Assembly: GCA_007570785.1 (NCBI GenBank)
Contig: ML664662.1
Span: 496,163 to 560,162, forward strand
Source of the DNA: Antilocapra americana
Lineage: Eukaryota > Chordata > Mammalia > Artiodactyla > Antilocapridae
Length of the DNA stretch: 64,000 bases
Reading direction: 5' to 3'
Part shown: in pieces, positions 37,696 through 49,499 of the stretch
Layout of the letters: each line of letters opens with the position of its first letter
Position numbering within the stretch: position 1 is the stretch's first letter
Notes under the pieces: generated by a model
The model's input: only the letters and a program-made list of their open reading frames with translations
The model's database searches: none
What the model was told of the DNA's origin: nothing
Position numbers and translations under genes: made by a program

Positions 37696-37920
37696 TACTG
37701 TACATAAAGGTGATTAAAACCAAAAAGTACTAATATTAACATTAAATACAATTCATGCTAAGGGAACTTTTATCTAGGCTGACTTGGTGACTAGAGTGAG
37801 TGGGTCTAGGAAAAGGAAGCCCCAAAATGTGATTAAGGGTTATTTCTACATTAACAGAGGGTCAAAAATGAAAGAAATGAACCTTCCAGAATTTGAGAGC
37901 CTTACAAATTTAATACTAAC

Positions 37921-38046
37921 CTCATCAGATATTTGCTGAGCAAGACGAATGGACACATTTCTAAGCATGCATTCAGATGATGGATTGGGAATGCTCTGAA
38001 GGGCACTTTGTAGCACCACTGCTTGATCATGAGTCACTTGGTTGAC
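37921..38046 (-). CDS. USP9X: USP9X exon W10
   Basis: Has 42 codons, phase 0, [20 protein letters not shown] to RLAQQISDE. The acceptor is ttttcag|GTC and the donor GAG|GTTAGT. It has Ile for Val in RNVSIRL against remembered human USP9X. Confidence 0.95.
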
Positions 38047-39791
38047 CTGAAAAAAGTCAAACATTTTAATACTATGTACATACCCAGATCCAATCATTTG
38101 CCTCTCATTCACCCCCACTCCCCCAGGATGACGTGCCTTCTGTAAATACACCATAGAACCTGTGGGGCTTACACAAAAATTTCTTTGCATTACCAACAAT
38201 GTGGGCTTCCTCTTTTCCTTGTGCAGTGGAGGGCCGGGTATCCCTCTGCAAATCCCTTTTAGATCAATCTGACTTGTGTCTCTACAACTGCATTAAGAAT
38301 TACTTGTAGAGGTGAGTGATATACCAAAGTGACTCACTCCAATTCTATCTAGAAACTCAGTAAAGTAGTCCACGTGCATGCTCCTGGGCAGACCCTGCTC
38401 CCCATTCACCTGGTCATCAAATTCTTCTTAGAAAAGGAGAAAAACTAAGGAATATCAGTAACAGAATAGAAGCATTAATGTATAAAAGGTACGAGAGCTT
38501 CACACGAATTCATAAAGAAAAAACATTACTTTAAAGTCATTAGCCAGGCAATTCTGACTGTTTTACAAGTTCTACCTCCTCTTTACTCTCCAAGTATTTC
38601 TACAACAGTATTTAAGACAAGTCTGTTTTACTAATTTTGCCTTTAGTGTCCTGCTGGCTGTGAGCTCCTTGAGATTAGAGGCTATTATGTACCTTCGTAT
38701 CCACAGTAGCACATTTTCTGAATAAAAGAGAAAAGCCAAAGAGGGAAGCATTTATATTTTCTGTTTACCTCATTAATAAGTTCCTGTGTCAGGGATTACA
38801 ATAAGAATTTGTTTTTATCTTAAGAAGAACACCACTGTTTAAAAATCCTAGTAAGCATGCTACTTTTAATACAGAACAATTTAAGACTTAGGCCACTTTT
38901 TTCCATTATCCTTTCTAATGAACATTTCGCACATACATGACAATGGAGAGAATAGTATTACCCACTGTGCTGCTTTAACAGTTATGAACAAAAGGACCAA
39001 AATTATTTTGGCTAACCACTCCCTCTCACTTTCCATCCTCTCCCTACACCAGGATTATTTTAAAGCAAATCCTAAATATTATATAATTTCATTTGTAAAC
39101 GACAATTATTTTTGAGAGGGTTCTTTCTCTTAAACATAATCATAAGTATCATCATCACACCTAAAATAATTATAAATTATCTCAATTACATGTGATTATA
39201 ACATCACATATATAATCAATATTCTAATCTCCCTAAGACCTAAGCCATTCCTAAAACAGAAAATTTATATTCCTGAACCTTATATCTTCTATTGTTAACT
39301 TAGAAAATCATCACTTATGAGGCATGTAAAAGAACTCAAGTGCATAGCTTTGACTTCTAATAAACAGACACCGAATTCTGGCATGTCTTGAGAACCTTTG
39401 TTAAAATGGATCAAGGATGCCATCAAGACGAAAACAGTCAAAATGAGATCAGAATTGGAGGCTAAGCCTGTTAAGGTGGGAAGAAAGGCTGTCAACAGGG
39501 TAAATCAGTTACAGGTGACCCCTCAACAGCACCGATGTTCAGACAGACATTCCATGCAGTCGAAAATCTGCACATAGCTTTACAGTTGGCCCTGGGTATC
39601 TGTGGTTCCATTCAATTTAGGATGGTGTAGTACTACCGTACTTATTGAAAAATCCACGTATAAGGAGACTCAAGCAGTTCAAACCTGTGTTGTACATGGG
39701 TCAACTGTACATCTTTATTACCACCTGTGTCTATATGAGGTAGTAAGAGATTCATATGGAGTTTTAAACAGGCTTAAAATAATTTAAAGAG
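38047..39791. other. USP9X: Intron W9-W10, left part
   Basis: Largely unassigned. Short ORFs here have no recognisable family. Confidence 0.45.
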
Positions 39792-39904
39792 CGACTTCCC
39801 TGGTGGTCCTCTGCGTTTTCACTGTTGAGAGTCCGGGTTCATTCTCTGGTTGTGAAACTAAGATCCCACAAGCTGCTCAGCAAGGCCAAAATAAATAACT
39901 GAAA
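39792..39904 (+). mobile_element. CHR-type SINE, truncated
   Basis: Cgacttccctggtggtcctc, gaaactaagatcccacaagc, aataaataa tail. Confidence 0.85.
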
Positions 39905-40985
39905 GACTATCTGGGGTTTCTAGTGGTTCCTTATCAATTTTAGGATTATTTGTTCTAGTTCTATGAAGAATGTCACAAGTATTTTGATAGCAATTGCATT
40001 AAATCTGTAGATTGCTTTGGGTATGAACATTTTGACAAAATTAATTTTCCCAATCCATGAACACAGCATAACTTTCCATTTCTTCATATCATATCACAAC
40101 TTCCTTTTATCAATGTCTTATAATCGTCAGAGTATAGGTCTTTTATTTCCTTGGTTAAATTTATTGCTACATTTTTTTTTCATGTGATTCCTTTCTTGAT
40201 TTCTCTGATAGTTTATTATTAGCTTATAGAAATGCAACAGATTTCTGTATATCAATCTTGTATCTCACAACTTTACTGAATTCATTTATTCTACTCTTTT
40301 TTTTTTTTTTTGGTGGAGCCTTTAGGGTTTTCTAAAAATAGTATCATGTCATCTGCAAACAGGGATCCAACAATTCCAGTCCTGGGTATATACTTGAAGA
40401 AAATGAAAACCCTAATTTGGATAGACACATGCACCTCAATGTTCATAATAGCATTACTCACAATTACCAAGATATGGAAGGAAGCAACCTAAGTGCCCAT
40501 CAACAGATGAATGGATAAAGAAGATGTGGGGTGTGCGTAGTGTGTATACAATGGAATCTATTACTCAGTCATAAAAAGAATGAAGGTCTGCCATTTGTGA
40601 CTACATGGACGATCATGAGGGTATTATGCTAATAGAGTAAGTTAGAGAAAGACAAATACTGTATATATTTTTATGTATATATGGAATCTGAAAGATAAAA
40701 CAAACAAGTATAGCTAAACAGAAATAGAACCACAGATACAGAAAACAAATTAGTGGTTACCAGAGTGGAGAGGGGTTGGTTGGAGAAGGGCAAAAAAGGT
40801 AAAGGGGATAAGAGGTACAAACTACTAGCTATAAAGGAAATGAGTTATAAGGATGTAAGGTATAGCACAGGGAATATAGCCAATATTTTATAACTACATG
40901 AAGTATGATCTATAAAAACATCAAATCACTATATTGCACACCTGAAACTAACATAACATAGTAAGTCAACTACATGTCAATAAAC
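39905..40985 (+). mobile_element. 5'-inverted LINE-1 (twin-priming structure)
   Basis: Positions 39905-40365 read as antisense ORF2 (gattgctttgggtatgaaca, atcatgtcatctgcaaacag). From about 40366 the sequence switches to sense L1 3' text (caacaattccagtcctgggt, atagcacagggaatatagcc) and ends acatgtcaataaa. Confidence 0.85.
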
Positions 40986-41226
40986 ATTAATTGAAAGTCA
41001 ACAGGACTTAAGGGGGCCGGGAAGAACTCTCTGCTCAGAGTACAGTCAGTGAAAACCATTTGTAATTTTAATACAAATATAATAGAAGGAAACCAATAAA
41101 ATGAGGTACTACTGGAAAGGAACTGAAAGCATTTTGAATCAACTCTGAACACTATACTTAAAGAGTTGCTAAGAAGTTAAACTGCCATCTATTATTATCA
41201 AAAGATTTTCAAAAAGTCTGTATTAC

Positions 41227-41505
41227 CGATGCCATGGGATTCACGCCTTCCACACTTGGCTGACAAGCTTCTGCCACGGCTCGAACGTGACCGTAGCCAA
41301 TGGCAGTTAGCAACAGCTTGGCTATTTTAAGAGCATTGAGGTAGGCACCCCTTCGAGTTTCCATATCTGCATTTGGTAAGAAGTTATTTCTGGTTAGCAT
41401 GCTCAAGACAAGGGGGAGGCCACCACTTTTCAAGAAGTGAAATTGAAAATCAGAGGAATCATCAGCCAGAGGTGCACCAGCAGGCATTAACAAGGCATAG
41501 ACTAC
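41227..41505 (-). CDS. USP9X: USP9X exon W9
   Basis: Has 93 codons, phase 0, [20 protein letters not shown] to [14 protein letters not shown], encoding Leu/Ala-rich helices of the central region. The acceptor is ttccag|GTA. The donor TCG|GTAATA is weak. The last two codons (Ala-Ser) and the first of W10 (Val) differ from the Thr-Gln-Ile I remember for human USP9X. Confidence 0.93.
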
Positions 41506-41693
41506 CTGGAAAAAAGAAAAACTATATTAAAAGATTTTAAAAGACAACTTATTTGCCTCATCACCATTAGTTAAAAATTTTCCTGTATTTTTAAATTCTT
41601 TCAAAATACTTCACAAGTTTACCATGTTCTTTATAATATCATATAAGGTCAAATTTAAAGAACATGTGATAAATTCAAAAAGTAAAAACAAAC

Positions 41694-41824
41694 CTCTGTT
41701 AGGTATAGTACTTGTGAGGCTGAAGGACCAAAGAAAAGTGAGTCAAGAGATGGACTAAGGCTGCTGTCTCCAAGTTTGGCATGGTCTAAACAAATAGCTC
41801 TTAATTTTTCTATTGTTGTGCTAT
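41694..41824 (-). CDS. USP9X: USP9X exon W8
   Basis: Has 43 full codons, [20 protein letters not shown] to [10 protein letters not shown]. The acceptor is ttacag|AT and the donor GAG|GTTTGT, another off-consensus +3 to +6. It has Asp for Glu in KLGDSS against remembered human USP9X. It lies 5.5 kb from W7 across the longest internal intron of the window. Confidence 0.95.
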
Positions 41825-42001
41825 CTGTAAGAAAAAAAAGAGACATAGTCTAAAATAAAACACGATTCATGCATTCATATTTCATTTTGGATATTCTGAA
41901 GACTACTTTCGTATGGAAATCAATTCCCAGATACGAAGGAAGCAGTCTCCTCCTATTCAGAGATCTGAAATCAACATGTTTTCCTTAGACACTAGAGACT
42001 G

Positions 42002-42125
42002 GAAATGGAGAAGGAAATGGCAACCCTCTCCAATATTTTTGCCTAGGAAATCCTATGGACAGAGGAGCCTGGCAGGCTACAATCCATGGAGTCACAAACA
42101 GTGGGACACGACTGAGTGACTGAGT
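42002..42125 (+). mobile_element. Bov-A SINE
   Basis: Ggagaaggaaatggcaaccc, agaggagcctggcaggctac, gggacacgactgagtgactg. Confidence 0.92.
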
Positions 42126-42571
42126 ATACAGCAATGGAGACTAAAAAATACAACATACTTCAAAAGGAAGTAGTTCTTAAAAGTAAACATTAAAAAAAAA
42201 AAAAAAAAAGGAACAGTACCTCAAAGTAAAAAGATTTATTTTGGTATTAAAAGATGCACTTCATCTAAATCACAGTGAAAAGATAGAGTAGAAAAGAGAA
42301 AGAATCCCATTATTAGCTACCTAACACTCAAACTTACTTCAGAAAGTAATAATGAAATAACTTGCAAGGTAAATGCCCTATGATTAAAATACACTTGGAT
42401 AAATAAGATTTTCTATTTTTAGTAAAAGCTTTTTTTTTTTTTGAAGAGTAGAGATAACTGAAAATTACTATAATTTCCATAGGCTAAGCTAATTTTTAGT
42501 GGCCCAGAAATATCTTATCAAAAAAAATTCAAATTAGTGTTGAAATTGTTGGTTTTCCCTATTCTGAACTC

Positions 42572-42590
42572 GGGGTGGGGGGTGGGGGGG
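42572..42590 (+). repeat. G-rich tract
   Basis: Three G runs of 4, 6 and 7 separated by single T. It is quadruplex-capable on the plus strand, which is the non-template-equivalent opposite of the USP9X transcript. Confidence 0.8.
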
Positions 42591-43184
42591 TGTAACATGT
42601 AACTAAATGAAACATTGTTTGAATAACATTTGTGAATGTCTTCTCTTGTTATTGAATATTCACCCCCTACATCATTTTTAATGATTAAAATGGTGCATCA
42701 TTTTAACCAGTATACTAGTTTAATCTCTAATACTGGGTATTTTAGGTTTTCTCAAAAAACTTCTTTAGACCATAAAGATCCAAATTATTCTCTACAAAGA
42801 AACCAATTCATACACTATATCTGAAAACATTTTGGTTAGTTTTATAAGCATTCTGAGTGAAGGGCAAAGGGAATAGGAGAAAAGAAACAAGAGCTATAAG
42901 AAAAGGATGCACTGAATTTTAAGTAAATCATTTGAGGGATCTGAACCAAATCACTCGTGGCCATTCACCTTTAGCATCTATGAACCTAAATAACTTTAGG
43001 TTCTCGATTATGTACATGTCATTTAACAAAATATGGAAAATAAGAGAAAAATTTAAACTGCCCATAATCCTGGATTTTAGTTTCTTTCTAGTCCTTTGAA
43101 GAGATATCTAAGCCTAATTAATTATATGATATAGCAGCATGCTATGAAAAAGTCTAGAAAATGATGAGCAGCAACACACGGGTT

Positions 43185-43400
43185 AAGGGTACAAACTTTA
43201 GAGCCCAACTGCATGCATTATCTTAGAACTTCCTCTAAGTTCTAAAAGCAGCAGCGGCGGCGGCAGCAGCAACAACAACAAATTACTCTGTGCCTCAGTT
43301 TCCCCATCTTTAAAATACAAAATAAAAATAATAATTCCCTCCATAGGAACGTTGTGGGGTTAAGTAACTTAACAAGTGTGAAGATAGTTAGACCAAACTC
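43185..43400 (+). mobile_element. MIR SINE containing a triplet repeat
   Basis: MIR core text gggtacaaactttagagccc and ctgtgcctcagtttccccat are separated by a CAG/CGG/CAA triplet tract at about 43246-43280. Confidence 0.75.
43246..43280 (+). repeat. Compound trinucleotide repeat
   Basis: Three successive triplet types: (AGC), (GGC/GGCAGC) and (AACAAC). It lies at the place where MIR normally has its splitting segment. Confidence 0.85.
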
Positions 43401-43839
43401 CTGGGAAAAAGAAAAGCTCTGAAGATGAAAAGCAACTCCTTTGCTGGTAAAGCAATATACATTTTAACTTACTCTGTATCAGGCAAGAACCTGGTTTCCT
43501 GATGTGCATAAGGGTCACAAGAACTCCTGAGGAGTTTACCTACAGAGGACTGTGTAAGTTCTAAGGTTTAACAGCAAATTATAATGGAGGCACTTGACTT
43601 TAGGCAAAGATTCAGAATAAACAGAAGTCAATTACTAGGAAAAAGCTTCTAATTCCACCTTGGTTTTGTTCCTCCTTTTAAAATATGTGCAAGTGTGCAC
43701 AAACACTAAATGATTCCTCAAATGTTAGAAACAGAATTTATAACTACTTCCTCTTCTTTGAGCGCCTGCTTCCTTTCTTAAAGAACGTGCTCGGGCACAT
43801 GCCCATGTGTTACAACCACAGTGACAAAGACGAGGTTGA

Positions 43840-44065
43840 TACTTGCTGAATACTGATTAAATACCAGTCATCAGGCTAGGTCCATATATGATTCCGTTTA
43901 ATCCATGCAATTCTATGAAATAGTTATTACTGGTCCAGTTTAATAGATAAGGAAGCTCTGAAAAACTAAGAAAACTTATGTCTAAGGCCGTGGAGTAGCA
44001 ACTTGAAGAGGGAGGATCTGAACTCAAGTCCATTTGAGTCCAAAGCCCATGATTTGTCTACTGTC
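43840..44065 (+). mobile_element. MIR SINE
   Basis: Text gctgaatactgattaaatac, tttaatccatgcaattctat and aggatctgaactcaagtcca, followed by gagtccaaagcccatg. Confidence 0.75.
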
Positions 44066-44229
44066 GTACAACCATTACTGGTATTTTCAAAGCTGGCTAT
44101 TTCAAATTTAGGTACGATATTTGGATTATATAAAATATGATAAAAGCAGCCTCGTAAGTTTTCTGCTTGAGCTGCCAGGCAAGAGCACCCTCTCACCATC
44201 TGGTGGCAGTGTGGTCTAATCACAAGGTC

Positions 44230-45335
44230 AGGGATTATGAGATGGCCTTTTCAAATGTTAACGTGGAATTTGCATACGTAAAGCAACAACTGTTATTCAG
44301 ATACTAGGTAATAAAATAAATTCTAAGCATTACAACAGATAAAGGTCAAATTACATCAAGTCATTAAGCAAAGCTTTATTTAAGAATCTAATTAACATCT
44401 GAATTGATTCTATGACTGAATTGAGCATATGACTAAGGAACAGAGATGGGGTGAGAAAGGTCAACATGGTGTCTACTTTAGAAAAAGGAGATAATGGAAA
44501 CACAAGACAGTTTTAAAAATTATCTAGGCCAATTACTGAACTGCAATTATCAGCAATAAACTTCACTAAAATGAGAATAAATTAAAATAAAGACACTGAA
44601 AGGAGTGGAAAGAATGTTAGAGATGTTGGCAAATTATTGAAGGTGTAGAGAGGATGGAAGATATTAACAGCTGGCTTAGCTGAACCCAAGAAGTGCTTTT
44701 GAGGGGGAAAAACAAAGGGTACCTATAAATCAGCACCCCACCAAATTCTAGGAAAATTAAGGATATGAAAGCAAAACATACTTGAGCAGATACAGATGAA
44801 TCAAAGACTTTGTTTTGACTGAAGTCTGCAAAAGAAACAACTTTCTACTCTATCTCCCTCCACAACAGACTGATAAGCTGGGAAGCAGATATCTCACTAT
44901 GCAGAGAACAGAGACAAATATGGAATGCAGAAAAAGCAGGATTAGTCAGTATGAGTCCATGTTTCTGATATAAATGTGTGTGTGTGTAAGTGGGTATCAC
45001 TTCCTCAGTTCAAAGAAAAGGCCTAGGTGACAAGAACATCCCAGTAATATCGAGCACAATTTAGCTGGTGGGTTCTGGTTTCTACCAGCATACCTCCCCC
45101 TTGCTAAAAGGAGAAACGCCCGATTCTAGGGCTGGAACAGAGAAAGCACTACATGCACTTTAAGTATCTTGTGTCAGAAAGTAAAAAGTACTTGAAAGCT
45201 GATAAAACTGTATCTAAACTACATCTAAAAGAGAATTGGGTTCATATAAAAAACACAGTGTGTATATCCACTGACCATAACTGGGACAACTAAGCATCAA
45301 AATAAATAATGATTATAATGGCTATAATGGCTAAG
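44230..45335. other. USP9X: Intron W7-W8, middle part
   Basis: Nothing recognised except a short TG run near 44983-44995. Confidence 0.45.
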
Positions 45336-45339
45336 GTGG

Positions 45340-45476
45340 TTAGATACCATCACCGACTCAATGGACATGAACTTGAGCAAACTCTGGGCAACAGTGGAGG
45401 ACAGGGAAGCCTGGAGCGCCTGCAGTCCATGGGGTCCCAAAGAGTCAGATATGACTCAGCAACTGAGCAACAACAA
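45340..45476 (+). mobile_element. Bov-A type SINE
   Basis: Accgactcaatggacatgaa, gcctgcagtccatggggtcc, agtcagatatgactcagcaa. Confidence 0.85.
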
Positions 45477-45639
45477 CGTAATGGCTATAACCCAATGGAT
45501 AAAATAAGAATCTATGAGTAAATAGTGATCACACATAATTTACAGGGGAGAAGCAAGGCTCTACTTTCTCATTCTTGGAGTTACTGAATTGTACTTACAA
45601 CTTTTCTGTAAGGTAGTGAATGTTTCCAAAAAGTTTTTT

Positions 45640-45835
45640 TAAACATTTTTTTTAAACGCTGTATAGAACTGAATGATGACCCAGAGAGATACAATAGGGA
45701 GGGAGGAGGGAGGGGGGTTCTGGAAGGGGAACACATGTATACCCATGGTGGATTCATGTCAATGTATGGCAAAACCAACATGACAATGTAAAATAAATAA
45801 ATAAATACGAGAAACTAAAGAAAAAAAAAAAAGAA
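45640..45835 (+). mobile_element. Ruminant LINE 3' end
   Basis: Text ggattcatgtcaatgtatgg, caaaaccaacatgacaatgt and an (AATA)n/A-rich tail. It carries a quadruplex-like G-rich block at 45697-45717. Confidence 0.75.
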
Positions 45836-46559
45836 TCGAATGATCTGGTCCAATTCTCTCCACTGACCACTTTTCAGCTCAAAACTTTGTAGAATGTTAG
45901 GTTTTAGAAGAAAATATCTATTAGAGCACAAACACTGAAATGTGTTCATGAAAAACAAAATCCTATGGAAAGGATTTCTTGGAGGAAGGTCTTAAAATTT
46001 TAACATTAGAATATCTGGGGTCAAGAAGTTAACAGAAGAGCTAGAAAAAGTTAAGGATGCCACCACAAAGCCAAACTACTAATTAAATGTAAACATTATA
46101 TATTCAGATTAGTATTGTTTCGGAAACAAACTAACAAAGAAACCAAACCACCTCCCATGTACCCTTTCTGAAATAAATGCAGGAAGGTGTGCCTAAGCAA
46201 AATAACAGAGTCCCTCAAGAAAGGCTCAAGACATAGGAGCTGATGAACAGAAATCTACCATGGGAAGGCTGAAGAAACAAGTTCCAAAATGGTAACTGCA
46301 TAACAAACAGCAACCAGAGAAGGCAGAAGAAAAATTCCAGAACAGTAGAGCCAACATATTATATAATACCCATGATAATGGGTGACAGATTATTAGAGAA
46401 TACACAGGAAGAATCAGTGATAGGTGTATAGAAAATGAAGAAAATGAAATGGGAAAATTATTAAGCCCTGAAAAAAAACCCCTGCCATTAATCTAGCAAA
46501 CTACTTTTCACACACTCTTGTAAAAGCAACTACTGAATATGATTTTAAGAAAATATTGG
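45836..46559. other. USP9X: Intron W7-W8, unassigned part
   Basis: Nothing recognised. Confidence 0.45.
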
Positions 46560-46660
46560 AGGAGGGAGCCAGTGGTTAAGATTAAGACTCCACCCTTTCA
46601 CTGCAGGGGGCTTGGGTTAGATCTGGGAACTAAGATTCTGCATGCCTGCAGACAAAAAAA
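46560..46660 (+). mobile_element. CHR-type SINE, degraded
   Basis: Gactccaccctttcactgca, gggggcttgggttagatctg, aactaagattctgcatgcct. Confidence 0.7.
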
Positions 46661-46867
46661 GGAAAAAGAAAAAATTGGAAGAATGTGGAAATAAGTTTTC
46701 ATTTACACAATGGAAAATCAGTAGGTATGTAAAACTGACAGTTGTATGAGAGTATTCTTTACAGATAATACAAATATAGATAATAAAAGCTACAAATTGA
46801 AAATGGTTGTTTCACAGGAATAAAAAAGAAAAAATGCTATAGATGATACATGACCTAAAACACAGTC

Positions 46868-47203
46868 CAAGGGTCAGAAAATGTTTTCTGTAAAGGGCCA
46901 GATGGTAAATATTTAAGGCTTTGCAGGCCATATGGTCTCTCCCCTAAGGCTGCTATGCTATGACAAAAGCAGTTACATACAGCATGTACATGAATGAGCA
47001 TAGCTTGTACACCAATAAAACTTTGTTTATGGATATCAAAATTTAAATGTCATATAATTTTTGTAAGTCACAAAACATTTTTTTGATTTTTTTTCTTTAG
47101 CAATTAGAAAACGTTAAAAACCATCCTTAGCCTTTGGACTGTTCAAAAAGCAGGCAGTAGGCTGGATCTGGCCAGTGAGCTATAGTTTGTCAACTCCTAT
47201 TAT
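46868..47203 (+). mobile_element. hAT-type DNA transposon fragment (MER family)
   Basis: Text ttctgtaaagggccagatgg, gctttgcaggccatatggtc, caataaaactttgtttatgg, then ggctggatctggccagtgag and agtttgtcaactcct at the right end. Confidence 0.75.
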
Positions 47204-47295
47204 TTTCCATCTAGGAAAAGAATTTGTTAACAAACCCATTTCTGTCCAACATGTACTTCATCAACACTATAATTATTTAAGAAGAAAATTCTTAC

Positions 47296-47416
47296 CTGGT
47301 GGCATAAGTTTCATAAGTACTCTTGCTCCATCTCTAAGAGGTGGCATATTTAAGCTGCTACCCAAGTCTGCAACTTGCCAAAGGAAAGAGATGTATCTGG
47401 GATTCAGTGACATTAT
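47296..47416 (-). CDS. USP9X: USP9X exon W7
   Basis: Has 40 codons plus one base, [20 protein letters not shown] to VLMKLMPP. The acceptor is atctag|ATA and the donor CAG|GTAAGA. The split Asp codon (G|AT) continues in W8. It has Asn where remembered human USP9X has His (LNPRY versus LHPRY). Confidence 0.95.
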
Positions 47417-47982
47417 CTAGAATAAAAATACATGAAATGTTTACCTGTAAATTACCCATCCACAAAGGAAGAGTCCCCAAATAAATGTGTTTGTTAATCT
47501 TCACACTGTTGCTTCTGTCATTTCTATCCCGAAATGGTCAGCCTACACCATCTTCTCACCTTTAGAAATCCTTCATAATGTAGACTGAATATATTATCCA
47601 AACAAAAATACGTTACTGACGATCTGAGAAAGACTGTGGGTGTTTTCCTAAAGCAACAATTCTGAAGAATTCATTTTTTGTGGCACAAATACAAAATACA
47701 GTGCTATTTTTCTCAGTGAACTTACAAATTATATGTAGTTAAGCTGTATTAATAGGCTAGTTTTATGTAAACATAATGACTGTCTATACAAAATGTGGTT
47801 TCAACCAAGTTACAATCACCTTTCAAAGAGATCCATTTGAAAGGTGATGGTTAACTGTTCAGTTAACAGACATTTTGCCACAATAAACTGTAAGCTCAAA
47901 AAAAAAAAGTATTCTATACACATTCTTCTTAAATAATCTAGCATAATGCCTTGCATACAATAGTTCAAAACTATCTACTCAC
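47417..47982. other. USP9X: Intron W6-W7
   Basis: Nothing recognised apart from splice sites. Confidence 0.5.
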
Positions 47983-48132
47983 CACCCCAGGCAAACAGCT
48001 TTCCACTTCTGGATTGGGACCATCACTGTAATGATTACCATGGTTTCCAGGAGATCCAGTTGAGGAATCAGAAGAGCTATCAGGGCTTGAAGGCATATTG
48101 GAACTGATCTGTGTAAGTTTGGCTGTAATTAA
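47983..48132 (-). CDS. USP9X: USP9X exon W6, Ser-rich linker
   Basis: Has 50 codons, phase 0, starting [21 protein letters not shown] low-complexity Ser/Asp/Gly/Asn stretch ([19 protein letters not shown]) forms a probable flexible linker after the ubiquitin-like domain. The exon ends CLPGV. The acceptor is ttttag|TTA and the donor GTG|GTGAGT. Confidence 0.95.
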
Positions 48133-48472
48133 CTAAAAATGATATACTAAGTTAGTATCAAAGACAAGGAAAAATAAAACAGTAGTGATATACCAATCAA
48201 AACAAAAAACTACACACTATATTTTTAGAAATATAATTTATAACTATTGTCTAACCTAATCATTTAAATAGTTTTGTTTTTAGAAATCTTTTCCTCTGCT
48301 ATATTGTAGGTACCATTATGCCTGTCTCAGTGTTATAGTAATTCAAACACCTAATACAGTCGCACATGTAATGGATGCTCCATTAACATTTATCGATTGA
48401 AATGCTGACTACTAAACTGAGAGTTCCAAGCTTGATTTTCTTGAAAAAAATTTGGTAATTATAGATACTTAC
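48133..48472. other. USP9X: Intron W5-W6
   Basis: A short 340-bp intron with nothing recognised. Confidence 0.5.
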
Positions 48473-48713
48473 CGACTTATCTTTTAAGTTTAATTGCCCG
48501 ATCAACTTTCTATCATCTGCAGGATCTATCAGTTCACCACCCACAAAGAGCTCAATTTTTGTATGAGCTACATTGGCTTTGATACGATTGAGAATACATC
48601 GTCGTACTGAACCGATTGTATCATTTGTATGAGACCATACATCCAAGTCATCAACCTGTCTGCCTTGGTTTGGAAATCGAACTATAAAAGAGAGATGTTT
48701 ACCACGGAAAGCT
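48473..48713 (-). CDS. USP9X: USP9X exon W5, ubiquitin-like domain
   Basis: Has 80 codons after one split base, from [20 protein letters not shown] to [10 protein letters not shown]. It encodes the ubiquitin-like (beta-grasp) domain of USP9X, placed near residues 880-960 by codon count. The acceptor is tcccag|A and the donor TCG|GTAAGT. Two conservative differences from remembered human USP9X are visible: Ile for Val in SFIVRF and Asp for Glu in DLDVWS. Confidence 0.95.
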
Positions 48714-48853
48714 CTGGGAAAATAAAAAGGGAAAACATCATCGCATTCAGCAGACTTTCAATCTTCTTGCTAAGAAAATAAAGCTAGGAATTTAAAATGG
48801 AATATTTTCTTACTAAACAAAAGAAAATGAATTAAAGACATATTATTTTTGTG

Positions 48854-49059
48854 TGCTATGCTTAGTTGCTCAGTCATGTCCGACTTTTGCAACCCAATGG
48901 ACTGTAATGTGCCAGGCTCCTCTGTCCGTGGGATTCTCCAGGCAAGAATATTAGAGTGGGCTGCCATGCCCTCCTCCAGGGGATCTTCCCAACCCAGGAA
49001 TCAAACCCAGGTCTCCCACACTGCAGGATTCTTTACCATCTGAGCCACCAGGGAAGCCC
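48854..49059 (-). mobile_element. Bov-tA SINE with target-site duplication
   Basis: Minus orientation, gctatgcttagttgctcagt to tgagccaccagggaagccc. Flanked by catattattttt and catattaatttt, a 12-bp target-site duplication with one mismatch. Confidence 0.92.
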
Positions 49060-49499
49060 ATATTAATTTTAGGATCTTAAAAACAAGTATTTACTGCTCC
49101 TTTTAACTACAAATATTATAAGTAATCTTCAAAACACAATCATAGTTGTTACTCTTGTACCTAGTTTGTACGTATCTAGTTACAAGAAAGAGACATGAGT
49201 AACATTTCACTTATTTTTATGCTATAAAAGCCCAACTAATACCAAAACTCATCCCTCAATGGTATTTATGTTGGCATATTATCTTCTACAGGTAAGAAGC
49301 AACAAAATAAAAAACATATTCAAGGAGAAATTTAAATAACTGCATGGTTAAAAACAGAACTCTTACATACTAGTGGCTCATATTCAATAAATATTTCTAA
49401 ATTATACATATTATTTGAAATTACTAAACGGTAAAATTTTAAGAGAAATTATTAATAGACCCAAAGATGAATGAATTAGGTAAGGGAAATTTTAAGAGG

